Part shown: in pieces, positions 1 to 9,929 of the stretch
Position numbering within the stretch: the first letter of the stretch is position 1
How the letters are laid out: every line of letters starts with the position of its first letter
DNA from: Strigamia acuminata
Taxonomy: Eukaryota; Arthropoda; Chilopoda; Geophilomorpha; Linotaeniidae
Assembly: GCA_949358305.1 (NCBI GenBank)
Contig: OX442314.1
Coordinates: 35,521,608 to 35,585,607 of the forward strand
DNA length: 64,000 bases
Direction: 5' to 3'
The notes under the pieces: generated by a model
What the model saw: only the letters and a program-made list of their open reading frames with translations
Database searches by the model: none
What the model was told of the DNA's origin: nothing
Translations under genes and position numbers: made by a program

Positions 1-1271
1 CGACGACGACTTCACTTCCGGGTCACACAACACAACGTTCCGTTTCAAACTCGTCGTCGTCGCAACCAAGGACCACATGGTTTTCTGCAGTTGATCCTCG
101 GGCAGCTCGGTCGCCAATCGCAGATCCTCGAACGAAATTCGGTTGTTCGGACGCTCGTTCCACGCAAACAGCACCGCCATTTGAAACGTCGTCACGTCCA
201 GGTCAAACTTCCCCACCGCGTTCAGGAAAGTTATCGTCGCAGTCGACAATTGATGGTCCCAAGTCAATTTCCTTCCACTGAACTTGGAAGTGTAAAATTT
301 CTCCATCTCGCACACGTAATCCTCCAATTCGAGCGGCAGCGTCACGGCCATCTTGTTTTCCGGTCGCGACAAAGCGGTGGCCGTGAAAATCTTGACGTTG
401 ATCGAGTCTCTGATTTTCGGATTCGCTTCTCTCAAGTCGTGATTGAAATCGACGCTAACTTGAATGTCGTTGAACATCTTCGAAACCCTGGAGACGTATT
501 CGGCCGGCATCCCGATGTCTTTCAACCACCCGATCATCTCTCCCTCCTTGTCCAGATCGGCCGACGTGTCCAAGAGCAAACGCCGCGTCAAATGCGACTT
601 GTAATAGATCATGAAAACGTCGACGTTCGATACGTACTTGAGCAGCAGAACGGCGTCTTTCAACTTGCGGTCGACGTCCGCCGAAGTGAGTTTCTTGCTC
701 ATTGGCGACTTCCGTAACAACAATTCGCAGTAGTTGGCCAACAACTCGGGGCATTTCGACTCGGCCGAAGTTTTGTTTCTCACCCGCAGTTCCAATTTAA
801 AGATGGTCATGTCGTTGACGATTATTCTGAACGCTCTGTCCCTCGAAGAAAGGAATCGCGCGTCGTTTTCGAAAGCCGCCTCGATCAATTCGCCGAACCG
901 GTTGAACAGCTCGATGAGTCGTTGCACGTACTTGTCGGAATTGTCGACGACCGTTTCGGCCGCGACCAACAAGTCCGCTAAACACGTGTCCACGGTGAAC
1001 TTTTCCAGTTCCTTCAACATTGCCGCGATGCCGTCGGTCGTGCGATGCATCAAGTGAACAATCCGCTGCAGATTCTCGATGTCGTTCCGCTCGATCATCG
1101 ACACGAATTCGGATAAAATCGTCTCCTGGACGGGCACCACCAACAGATTGGCGCACACTTTCGTCAGCGAAGTTTTCGAATTCCAATCGGACTTCAAATA
1201 TTTGTTCGCGCGCGTCAATTCTTCCTTGAATCTCCGATCCGCATATTTCATGTAATCCACGACTCCGCTGG
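1..1271 (-). CDS. CUL5: Cullin-5, large internal coding exon (partial)
   Basis: Scaffold of a cullin-RING E3 ubiquitin ligase; cullin-5 normally bridges elongin B/C-SOCS-box receptors to a RING protein. Read on the minus strand, one frame stays open from 1271 to position 1 (about 420 codons). It matches cullin-5 in order: late N-terminal cullin repeats (DYMKYADRRFKEE, FNRFGELI), the segment SKCPELLANYC, the HLTRRLLLD motif, then the cullin homology domain (SGRKLTWDH, TFQMAVLFAWNERP, SFEDLRLATELPEDQL). The neddylation/winged-helix C-terminus lies left of the window. The exon appears to begin after a TAG acceptor at 1272-1274, but the upstream side is an A-tract on this strand, not a pyrimidine tract. 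GC is higher than in the flanks. No stop or frameshift seen. A processed or partial copy cannot be excluded because no intron interrupts 1.27 kb. Confidence 0.88.
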
Positions 1272-1274
1272 CTA

Positions 1275-1330
1275 TTTTTTTTTTTTTTTTTTTTTGTTTT
1301 GAGACGCCCTGTATTATTGGGCCACTTGGA
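1275..1330 (-). repeat. Poly-A tail of a dispersed element abutting the cullin exon
   Basis: On the minus strand a run of more than 20 A follows CAGGGCGTCTCAAAAC and ends next to the cullin-5 exon. This looks like the 3' tail of a retroposed element inserted in the upstream intron. The element body was not defined. Confidence 0.4.
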
Positions 1331-1453
1331 GAACACATGAAGAGTTTGACTAGAACCAAGGGCAATTCAAAGAATGCCAAGAAAGTTTAATTTCTGCTTT
1401 ATGTAGAAAAAGTGATGGTCGAATTTAAACATCAAATTAAAGGTAACATTAAA

Positions 1454-2177
1454 GGACACATTGAAATGCAGCTCAATGCACTACATCGCGACCCAAAGGT
1501 GCTCAATCTTTTCTTCAGCCCCCTGCAGTCCAAAGCTTGGATAAAGGAGATTGAGAGTTATTGTGATCAGGTGCGCACACTGGCGTACGGTACAATGAAC
1601 CCTCCCCCGGCCCCTTCATGCACAGACCCAGACCCCGATGAAGATGTGAGATTTCTGGGCCAATTCCCGAGCACACGGTCCCCTCGCTGTTATGTATTGC
1701 CTACGAATAATAAAGATGATTTCCTGTGGATTATTGACTCTTGGACTAGACCCATAAATATATGTCATTGTTCAATAATAATTTTGGAGGTAAAGATATG
1801 CCAAATTGTGAAGTTTCCGTTATTCCCAAGAAGAGCCTATTTGCCAACCATTAAAGACAACATTTCACTTGCAATTAAAAAATTTTAGCTCAAAAAATTA
1901 CATTGACGCTCGCTTGAGCTTTTTGAGGGCAGTAGCACTCATCCAACAGACAATTGGACATCGTGCAATCAAGCTTCAATCGTTACTTCATCACCAACTA
2001 TCGTTCCAATTTTTAAACCACTTATTAGATATTCGTGATATTCTGCCAGCGATTAACAATTAAAAAAAAACTCCATTCTCAAATGTGAATGACGTTTGTT
2101 TCACTTTTCTCACAAACGTTTCCACTGTTTGTCAGAGTCAAAATTGCCACAATCAACGTTCTTTTTGTTGCTCTAGG
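1454..2177 (+). repeat. Dispersed repeat A, copy 1 (unrecognised coding remnant)
   Basis: Closely matches 14974-15675. Both copies encode a reading frame beginning MQLNALHRDPKVLNLFFSP with conserved pieces LQSKAWIKEIESYC and VRFLGQFPSTRSPRCYVLP. After about 100 codons the frames break in both copies, with small indels between them. In copy 1 an in-frame extension upstream gives an ATG at 1412. The family is not recognised; it could be a decayed transposon ORF or a duplicated exon. The similarity between copies is certain, the function is not. Confidence 0.75.
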
Positions 2178-2596
2178 CCACAGATTAGAGGAATACATTC
2201 ATTCAGCCATTCCTACCCTGTTTAACGTGAGCAATCCTCCTCCGACTGTAACTGCAAAGAGGAAACCTCCTACACCAAGAAATGCAGATATCGAAAACCC
2301 TAGAAAGAGGCATAAAACAACATTGTCCGATAGTCCAAACAACAATGACAATGTTCCGTCGTCACCACCACAATCGACACCGCCAACGCAGCCACAATCA
2401 GAAAATGAAACAAAGCTAAGAAAACGTTTGCATTGTTCAATCCAAAGAACACATCGCGCAAAATAGCATTTAAAAGAATCCAATGCTAATTCAATCACCT
2501 CGTTATCAGAGTTTTTGAAACTCAGCAATAACTTTTTGAAAGAACCTGCGGTTTTTTTTTTAAATCGCAAGTTTTAATGCATGGGAAGTTAAAAAC
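2178..2596 (+). other. Gap: low-complexity Pro/Ser/Asn-rich reading frame
   Basis: A plus-strand frame ending at 2466 carries a Lys/Pro-rich stretch (AKRKPPTPR) followed by Ser/Pro/Gln-rich sequence. No domain is recognised and no start is convincing. The rest is AT-rich with a T-run near 2555. Confidence 0.25.
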
Positions 2597-3775
2597 CACA
2601 CTGTCATCTAATGTGAATGCAGTGCTTTAGTGATATCAAGTGTGGACTGTGGAAGTGCTCCAAAGTTATCAAGAGTGCAGTGCGCTCCAGGAATGGCAAG
2701 TGTGCAGTGTGGTGTGTTCTGACCTTCAAGATGACAACGCCACAATGAGATGTCCTTTCCAGCCCCAAAGAATTAATTTTATAATTTACAATTATATAAT
2801 TATACAGTTTCTTTCCTTGTATTCTTACGAGAGGTTTTAGGTGTAAATGTCCAGTGTCCTTCAGTTGACAGAACTTAGTCTGGGGGGAGAATTATCATAT
2901 ACAAAAATATTTCAGGTACCGATATATATTTTAGAAGTTGAGTGGAAACTTGAGTAGTTACAATAAAATTTTTAAGGTATTTAACCTGCATTGAGTCTTC
3001 TTCTAGCCTCCCACAAAAGAGAATACAATTTATCCGAATCATAGAATGTTGTATTTACATTATATGAAATACAGTACCAATATTTTTCTATGGCTATGGT
3101 TTTCTTTTTAACTTAAATTTTTTCCAAGTCAAAATTCCAGAGGTGAAAACAACTAATCCAGCATGAGCGTGAACCATGATTGCTGTTGAAGGTAGTTTGG
3201 GTATTTGAGCACTATTGACGCATGAACCTCATGTTTAACCCATTCGAACATGACTGAGCCGGGACTTAGTGAAATGACCAACTTGCCAATCCCGAATTCG
3301 TCGAGAACTGGGGTCCAATACAAGAAGCCCAGCATCGCCAATAAAAAAAACCAAAGTTTGTTTTATGTTGTACGCCAATCAATTCAATTAAAAATAATCG
3401 AACCAAAATAGAACAGAGAGAGGGTGAGTAAGAGGAGAAGAGTCACCAGAAGGCCAGTTAGAGGGTAGACACATGTGCATTGCAAAAGTTATTTTACAAC
3501 AACCAATCACACCTGTGCTTGTAAACGGCCATGTCTACAAGCCAAACTGACAACTTAATGGGAGATCTTAATTTATTGCTGGCACAATTCACGGATAAAT
3601 TCGGATATGCTGTTCTTGCATTTGGATTTTCTTGTTATTTAGCCCTTTTAATTTTTCAGTGAGGTAGGAATATTTTTATAAGTAAAATAATATTAACCGA
3701 ATGATGTCAGTATATTGCCCAAGAGTTCATTTCGTTTAACTTGACCACTTTCTTCATCAAGCACGTGTTCAATAT
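2597..3775. repeat. Dispersed repeat B, copy 1
   Basis: Matches 17367-18546 in the same order, starting with CATCTAATGTGAATGCAGTG and ending near ATCAAGCACG. Relative to that copy it lacks about 70 bp after GCAGTGT, and has an extra segment (about 3210-3300) that is present in the third copy at 19696-19917. No convincing protein on either strand. Confidence 0.8.
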
Positions 3776-3895
3776 TATCAATTTCACGATTATCTTCCTT
3801 CATTTTCAAAATCCTCTTCTAAATCTACCCACAGATCTTCAATGAGTAGCATTTTGTACAAATTCATACATGCCACAATCCGTGATTTCATACTG

Positions 3896-4642
3896 ACCAC
3901 ATATTGGTCAGTCTTTGAGATGAGTCAAGGAACCTATACGGGTCCTCCGGTCGAATTGAATATAAAACCGGACGCAGTCCCGGTGTTTTACCGACCAAGA
4001 CCGGTTCCATACGCCAGAAGAGAGGCGGTCGATCTTGCGATCGACCACCTAGTTGACCAAGGCATATTTCGACCCATCAAGCACTCCTTATGGGCCACGC
4101 CACTAGTGGTGGTTGTTAAGGCCAATGGCACTATAAGGTTGTGCGGCGACTACCGATCAACAGTCAATAGAGTCATAATGCCGGACCCATACCCCTTGCC
4201 ACTGATAGCGGACTTGATGGCGGGCTTGGCTGGAGCAAGATACTTCACCTTGCTTGATCTCTGCCAGGCATATCAACAAATACCGCTGACCGAGAGATCA
4301 GCACTCCTGGTCGCGGTCAATACAACAAAGGGCCTTATGGCAGTCACAAGGCTTCCTTTCGGTACAGCCCCGTCCTCGGGAATTTTTCAGAGGATTGTGG
4401 ATGGGCTATTCAGTGGTTTAAGGGGCGTTCTGGTTTATCAGGATAACATCCTAGTTGCCACCCCCACCGTGGAACAACACTTTTCAGTCTTGCAAACAGT
4501 TTTTAACAAGCTACTGGAGTCAGGCTTGAAATTGAGCAAGGATAAATGCCACTTTGTGGTGCCACAGGTGCAATATTTGGGGCACATCTTGTCTCAACAT
4601 GGAATCTCACCTTCCTCGTCCAAACTGGAAGCGATTCTTTAG
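3896..4642 (+). pseudogene. Ty3/gypsy reverse transcriptase fragment, catalytic motif changed
   Basis: About 240 codons of an LTR-retrotransposon reverse transcriptase: GIFRPIKHSLWATPLVVV, CGDYRSTVN, the first catalytic Asp in FTLLDLCQAYQQIPL, RLPFGTAPSSGIFQR, and YLGHILSQHGI. The normal [YF]xDD active-site motif reads YQDN here, so the second Asp is replaced by Asn. The frame ends in TAG at 4640-4642 just after KLEAIL, where the family normally continues into the connection and RNase H domains. No protease, integrase or LTR is nearby. It is a truncated, probably inactive insertion. Coding sequence is more GC-rich than its flanks. Confidence 0.88.
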
Positions 4643-4756
4643 AGGATTTCGACCCGATTTCAACTGTTTTTCTGGCACTGATTCCACCTTGTAAAACTGT
4701 AGGTTTATTTAATTTTTTTTTATTATTATTATATATTTAAGAATGATCAAATGCGA

Positions 4757-4820
4757 TCGAATGCGGCGATGCTCGGCCGCATTTGTACCATCGAATGCGG
4801 CAATGCTCAACCGCATTTGT
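4757..4820. repeat. Two tandem short hairpins
   Basis: AATGCGG...CCGCATT stems occur twice in tandem with 10-nt loops, inside near-identical direct repeats. Function unknown. Confidence 0.6.
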
Positions 4821-4821
4821 G

Positions 4822-4978
4822 CCAGTGACCTAGGACACTAGTAACCCCGGAGACTGGAAATAGAAGAGTTAAGGTGACCACATCAGTGCTCCACTGTCGT
4901 CTAATGTGAATGCAGTGCTTTAGTGATATTAAGTGTGAAAGTGCTCCAAGGTTATCAAGAGTGCAGTGCGCACCAGGG
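4822..4978. repeat. Repeat B, truncated copy
   Basis: Begins GCCAGTGACCTAGGACACTA, as does the full copy at 17304. It breaks off after GCGCACCAGGG near 4978. Confidence 0.75.
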
Positions 4979-5280
4979 CATTTGATCTAAACCAAGAAAA
5001 CCGAAATTATGGTTGGCTTAATTTCTGACATAATCATCCAAGAGTATGTACTTGTTTTTCTTTAGATCACAATCTTCTTGTAGCTTTAAATCAGATGTCA
5101 CAACCTCTTGCATTAATCGTTCTGATTTCTCTGATAATGTTTTACAGCATAACATATCCGCTACAGTTACTCCCAAGAGACAAAAGCTAAATAAGCCAAC
5201 AAACGCAGTTGGTTTATCCAGCGTATCTGTGGAAACTGTCGCACCTATTATCAACCAACAATTGCTGACGCTTTAAATGA

Positions 5281-5525
5281 GCAGAAATTGAGAGTTCAGA
5301 CAGTTATGAAAGAACAGGAAGTGAAGGTTCTGACAGTCATGTAATGTCAAATTATTTGGATTCCAGAGTAAGGCTTGAGCAGTTATTATTTTTTTTTAGG
5401 CAAAAACCGTTGCTGAGCAATTTGAGCAATATCCCATCTTAGGATTTTATTGTGGATTGTATGACATGCCAAATAGCGCCGACCCAGGCAATCTTTTTGA
5501 TCAGAGTGGATTCAACAAGAGATGA
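5281..5525 (+). CDS. Candidate 3' exon pair of an unrecognised gene
   Basis: A frame from 5281 ends at AGA|GTAAGG (5367/5368). A pyrimidine-rich tract and AG precede a second frame from 5400 to the TGA at 5523-5525 (AEQFEQYPILGFYCGLYDMP). The two join in phase 0. The implied intron would be only 32 nt, shorter than others in this window, so either the model or the gene is doubtful. No domain recognised. Confidence 0.25.
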
Positions 5526-5673
5526 TCGGACAAAGCGATCGTTTGCTCATATCGGAGCAAGAAAGCCCTTATTTGAATTGTTTGTCCCGATAATTCGGCA
5601 AGCAATCCGAAAAATTGCTGCCTGAAACGAACAGGATTCGAACCGAAAACCCAAAACGAGCGAGAAGGAAACC

Positions 5674-6030
5674 GTGCAGTTGGTGAATTCGCATCCGGCT
5701 GCAGACCAGTTACGAGACACAACCACTCCAGTTTCTCATCAAGCAGTGAATCCTACACGTAAATCGGTAAGATTCGCTCGTTTCGCGAGAATTAATCGAG
5801 AGAAAACCAGGCGATTGGAATGCATCGCACGACGCACCAAGGAGAAAATGGCGTCATTGAATGGAACGTTGAGAGGAGTACGTGTGAAGCTGTCCCTCAA
5901 ATGCACAACCAAGATGTTTACAAATATCGGTCGCCAGTATGAAGACACAACGCAATACAAGTTTGGATTCGGCGAAGGTAAAGGACACCGACGATACACC
6001 GAGCGTGGAATTCCATTTGCACTACAGTGA
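5674..6030 (+). CDS. Unrecognised basic ORF
   Basis: 118-codon frame, Arg/Lys-rich (RFARINREKTRRLECIARRT), ending FGEGKGHRRYTERGIPFALQ. An upstream in-phase region from about 5560 is interrupted by one stop. It lies close to BEL/Pao and kelch fragments and may be a retroelement gag-like remnant, but no zinc knuckle or protease motif is visible. Confidence 0.25.
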   Translation: MQLVNSHPAADQLRDTTTPVSHQAVNPTRKSVRFARFARINREKTRRLECIARRTKEKMASLNGTLRGVRVKLSLKCTTKMFTNIGRQYEDTTQYKFGFGEGKGHRRYTERGIPFALQ

Positions 6031-6762
6031 AGCTTGAAGAGAAGAAAAAGCTGTCAATTTCTTTTACACTTAAACTTTATTTGCTTTTTTTTGTGTTTTT
6101 CTAATTGAATTGATGTGTTTTTCTGTTAGTTTTTAAGCTATAAAGTTTGTTATTAGTTTATGCGAGAGTTTTCCCTGGATTTCGAGAAGGTTAGTGATTG
6201 GTTTTTAGTTTTGAGTTTCTAACTAGAGTTTAAGTTGATTTAGAACTTATTTTTAAGTCAAGATTGTCGCTTCTAATTTAGCATGCAGACGCATAATTAG
6301 GTTAAGAGTGGTACAATTGTTTCCTCGATAGATAAGAGAGGAATTCGTGTCGACAAGTCACTTTCTGAGAAAAACATTTTCTAGAGTTTTGGAAAGTTAG
6401 TTCATATTACACCTGCATATCGAAAGAAATATCGAGGAAACCAACTTCGTTTGTTAGACTATTTTTGAGATAATTCTATTCTATTCGTTGATCACCTTAT
6501 TCGACTTTATTTGGGGAGAATTCGTTAGTTATTATCGGCAATTTTACATTTTTGCGAGTTTCTTTCAGCGATTCTGAGTTTTTTTTGTTGATTCTTAAGA
6601 TGATAAGTAGGAATAATTAATTTTGTTCTTAGGGAATTCTAAATTAATTAACTGGGTTATATTAGGAGAACTTTCAAAGAGTTTTTAAGAGTTTAGAAGA
6701 AGCGAGGCTCAGGCGCCTCCAAGACGACCAGGGCTGCGCTCTGGCATGCCACCAGCAATAGC
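6031..6762. other. Gap: AT-rich, no gene seen
   Basis: T-rich sequence without long frames. A more GC-rich 70-bp tail near 6690-6760 precedes the kelch remnant. Possibly retroelement untranslated sequence; not demonstrable here. Confidence 0.3.
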
Positions 6763-6808
6763 CACACGACACCCTTTTTGTAATTGAAGTGTATACAATT
6801 TACATACC
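6763..6808 (+). pseudogene. Degenerate kelch exon remnant (third copy)
   Basis: CACACGACACCCTTTTTGT is followed directly by GAAGTGTATACAATTTACAT. These are the two ends of the kelch motif seen at 7351 and 26381 with the middle (about 27 bp, encoding the GGYNANS core) deleted. Confidence 0.6.
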
Positions 6809-7002
6809 AAGCACAGTTCGTGATGTCACACGCACATGCTCCCGATCCCGATCGAAATCACAAATTACAGAGATTACTCCTTCAAAGTTTGACAAAAGAG
6901 CGGGATAATAGAGCTGCACGGGTTGTAAAAAACATTTAATGCTTTTTTCGTACACCATTCGAAAATAACAGTTTAAAACAGTTAAAACATTTTGAGGACA
7001 CA

Positions 7003-7209
7003 ATGTTCGGCTGGCTGGAAATGTTAATCTATTTTCTAACTAGCATAATCACATATATTTCTTTTGGAAATGCAGTTTGTGTGATTTTCTCGGTTCTCGG
7101 AGCGGTCGTGTTAATTTATTATTTATTTGTTTATTCACATATTAGAGAACGTGAAGAAAATTTAGAAATGCCACGAAATCATCAGAATTTTGTAAGTCAT
7201 GAAAGGTAA
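7003..7209 (+). CDS. Candidate first exon of a small membrane protein
   Basis: 68-codon frame starting MFGWLEMLIYFLTSIITYI. It has two hydrophobic segments (about residues 5-25 and 25-46) followed by a charged tail (SHIREREENLEMPRNHQ). The frame ends near GAAAG|GTAACT, a good splice donor at about 7207, so it may be a first exon rather than a complete gene. The family is not recognised and no downstream exon could be matched. It sits 140 bp before a kelch exon but shares no clear link with it. Confidence 0.35.
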   Translation: MFGWLEMLIYFLTSIITYISFGNAVCVIFSVLGAVVLIYYLFVYSHIREREENLEMPRNHQNFVSHER

Positions 7210-7350
7210 CTACGTAGGTTACAGGCTTAAAAAAAATAATTTTAATCTCAATTAATCTAAATGAATCTCAAAACTGTTGAGGGGACAGCAAAAAAAAAAT
7301 TGACTTTCTCTTTTTCATTTTTTGTTTTTATTTCTATTTTTTATTTATAG

Positions 7351-7505
7351 GGTGAAGCCAACAGCAAGTCGACTACCACACGACACCCTTTTTGTAATTG
7401 GGGGTTATAATGCCAACAGTCACATGGAAGTGTATAATTTACATACCAAACGTTGGTTAGTCTCTGTAAACAGGGATATTGCTCCACGAGCGTTTCACGC
7501 CATTA
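7351..7505 (+). pseudogene. Kelch-repeat exon, KLHL10-like (copy 1)
   Basis: After a TTATTTATAG acceptor the frame reads RLPHDTLFVIGGYNANSHME, YNLHTKRWL and then APRAFHAIS: the end of one kelch blade and the start of the next, in the style of KLHL10 (substrate adaptor of CUL3 ligases). The reading runs on without an intron after the codons for RDI. The same exon at 26381 has a GTTAGT donor at exactly that position. Downstream it merges into a BEL/Pao fragment. This is an exon-sized gene fragment, not a complete gene. Confidence 0.65.
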
Positions 7506-7551
7506 GCCATTACCCAGCTCTCTCAAACTCCGAAGAGAATTGATGGCAACG

Positions 7552-7911
7552 AGGATCACAAGAAGAGATACCACAAAGCTATGTGGGATTACGTGACCGA
7601 AGATCACGCTGAACAAGTACCGAAGCAGGAACGTTTCAAGGAAGAGGAGGTTTACTACATCCCCCACCATCCGGTCATCAAAGAAGACAGAGAAACCACC
7701 AAATTCCGCATGGTTTTCAAAGCCTCTTCGGCCAAGAAGGGACAGAAGTCGTTAAACGATTGTCTATATCCAGGACCATCACTTAACCCGGACATCATTC
7801 GAGTGATGCGACGACTGCCGATGATATTTCCGATATTAAACAGGTTTTTTTACAGGTCTTGATCGACCCACCTCACCGGGATTATCTCCGGTTCCTGGGT
7901 TTCGGACGAGT
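7552..7911 (+). pseudogene. BEL/Pao reverse transcriptase fragment
   Basis: Reads DYVTEDHAEQVP, YYIPHHPVIKEDRETTKFRM, then SLNDCLYPGPSLNPDII, the highly conserved start of BEL/Pao RT. A frameshift near 7855 moves the continuation (LIDPPHRDYLRFLGF) into another frame. The catalytic YxDD part, protease, RNase H and integrase are absent. A truncated dead copy fused to the kelch fragment upstream. Confidence 0.85.
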
Positions 7912-8157
7912 ACTTCGACGAAGTGTACTCGTGTACTCGTTTCGGGTGTGAATCTGGTCAAAAACCCGATCAAACTTATGTTTAGGTTAAGTATGTTTAG
8001 GGTATTCACAAAACGACCCCGGCATAGTGTTACGCCCAGCTTAAGAAGCCTACTGCATCATAAATTCATAGAGATTTCGTTAATCCAAAATGAAGTAATA
8101 CAGCAAATACAGCAACAAGTTGAAGGTGTTAGAAACAAGAATTAAACCTCAAGTATG
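7912..8157. other. Gap: no gene seen
   Basis: Contains the local palindrome-like run GAGTACTTCGACGAAGTGTACTC and a short open frame without recognisable features. Confidence 0.3.
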
Positions 8158-9590
8158 AACAAAGCTGGTGGATACAAAGATACAAATTGAGAATTCACCA
8201 AGCCTCGATTGGATTTTATTTTTGGCAAATGCTACACTCATGCAGGCTTACAATACCAAATTTCAGGCATCAAATTTCGATTCTGGAAATCGGTACACTC
8301 ATTTAATGGAATGCAGTCTTATAGAGCCCACATCATTTGTGTCAAATTAAGACACAAAATGCATAAAAAGTGAAACCAGAGTTATCAAGTTATCAGAAAA
8401 AATAAAGAGATTGGAGAGGAGCATGAAAACTTCAAGAATTGGCTAAGATCAATCCACATTGAAACAAAAATAAGAATCCAAATTCCAATACCAGAGCTCT
8501 CATTCAGTACCACTGGAACGTCATCCAGGGTCCGGGGGCAACCACGAGGAGGTAGAGAGTTGGATTTGCTGCCCCCAAATTCATTATGTTCGATGAGAGA
8601 AAAACGAAAAATAAGATAGGAAGTTGGAAAGCAATCATGGGGTCATTTCACAGCAACAAAACTTCCTCCTCTCACGAGGTGTGCGCCATTACAAAATCAC
8701 AAACCATACGTTCGAACGTCGCCACTTTCTTTTAAATAAACTGCATGAAAGAAACGTAGCTTACAGAACGAAAAAAAATAGAAAAAAAGTACCAGTTGGA
8801 TGTCAATGTAGCTAACGTAAAAATGGCGGTACCGGAGCCCATTGTAAACTCACAGCCAAACACATTACAAATTACGATTAGGCCTAAAATAGAATCCAAA
8901 CACATTCGATACGTGAAAAACCTAGAAATATTCACCAAAAAACTATCCATCGACTCAAAATCCAACGTGAATCCAGCTCATTTGACATGCATCGATACAA
9001 TTCTGCACGAAAAATGCGAAAAATATCGAGAGAAAACATCCTGCGAAATGGGATGATAACAACACAAAACACGTCACTGTTGCTACGCCGACGGAAAAGC
9101 ATCACTATTGGTTGAAAATTAATGTGGTAGTGACGTAATATTAAACAAAAGACTAAAATTGTATCAATAGATGGCGAGATAATTCATTTAGCAATGAATT
9201 TGAACGCAAAATTAAATAAACTAGTTTAATATATAAAACACTAATATTTTAATATATAAAACTAAGGTTTTATATATTAAGTACCGTCGATATGACATGT
9301 TATAAAGATGTAATATGCCCTTAGTAACATTTTATCAGTCTATTGAATGTAATCTAAACTTGGCCCATGGATTAAACTGCCCCTCGCCACCCAGAGAGTT
9401 CAGACCCCATTCAGATTTAGACAGAAGACTTAATCCTGAATGTGTCCTGAGTATCCAGTTCCTATCTTTCCCTAAAATAAAGCTACATCTTGGTTATCCA
9501 GTTCCTGTTTTCAAGAAATGGAAAGATTCTGATGACCAGTGTTCCTATTTGAGCAAAGGTCCCCCCGTAATCCTACCCAGGTGATACTGT
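8158..9590. repeat. Dispersed repeat C, copy 1
   Basis: Long repeat shared with 20085-21258 and, in part, with 30141-30960 and 54990-57820. Landmarks: ATGCTACACTCATGCAGGCT (one minisatellite unit), GGGGCAACCACGAGGAGGTA, GCGCCATTACAAAATCAC, GGAAAAGCATCACTATTGG, TTAATCCTGAATGTG. It contains an 86-codon frame (8796-9056; SKHIRYVKNLEIF) whose counterpart at 20596 is also open with frame-preserving differences, so a short protein is possible. No known domain. Confidence 0.75.
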
Positions 9591-9640
9591 ATATTTCCTT
9601 GCAACAGGAAGTCAAGAGTTCTTGTTTTGATAGTTTGGTT

Positions 9641-9645
9641 TATAC
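9641..9645. repeat. Target site duplication of the gypsy element (TATAC)
   Basis: TATAC precedes the left LTR and recurs at 14368-14372 directly after the right LTR. A 5-bp duplication is typical of Ty3/gypsy integrases. Confidence 0.85.
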
Positions 9646-9829
9646 TAGTATATATCTTACTAATAACAAATTATGTTGAGGATGGTTGAAATGAAAGGTC
9701 AGTCATATTAGGCTAAGAACTAACAAGTGCTTTATTCGGGGTCAAGCTACAAGGTGGCGCTGGGGGTACAGCGCCTAAGGCAAAGATGACGTCACTACAC
9801 AAAACATGCAGTGAAGTCCGAACACAGCA
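9646..9829 (-). repeat. 3' LTR of the gypsy element
   Basis: 184 bp. Read on the minus strand it begins TGCTGTGTTCGG and ends TATATACTA. It carries a CRE-like palindrome TGACGTCA and an AATAAA polyadenylation signal. It ends in TA rather than the usual CA. Confidence 0.9.
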
Positions 9830-9929
9830 TCATTCCCCATTAATGGCACATTAATCAAATCACAAATACAATAATAAAATTCATTCACGATAGACAATGT
9901 ACCAATTCGATTAATAAAAACAAATACAC

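Noticed and set aside
797-1336. 179-codon minus-strand ORF over the cullin region
   Set aside because: It is in a different frame from the cullin-5 reading, is Arg-rich without motifs, and begins in the poly-A/repeat tail.
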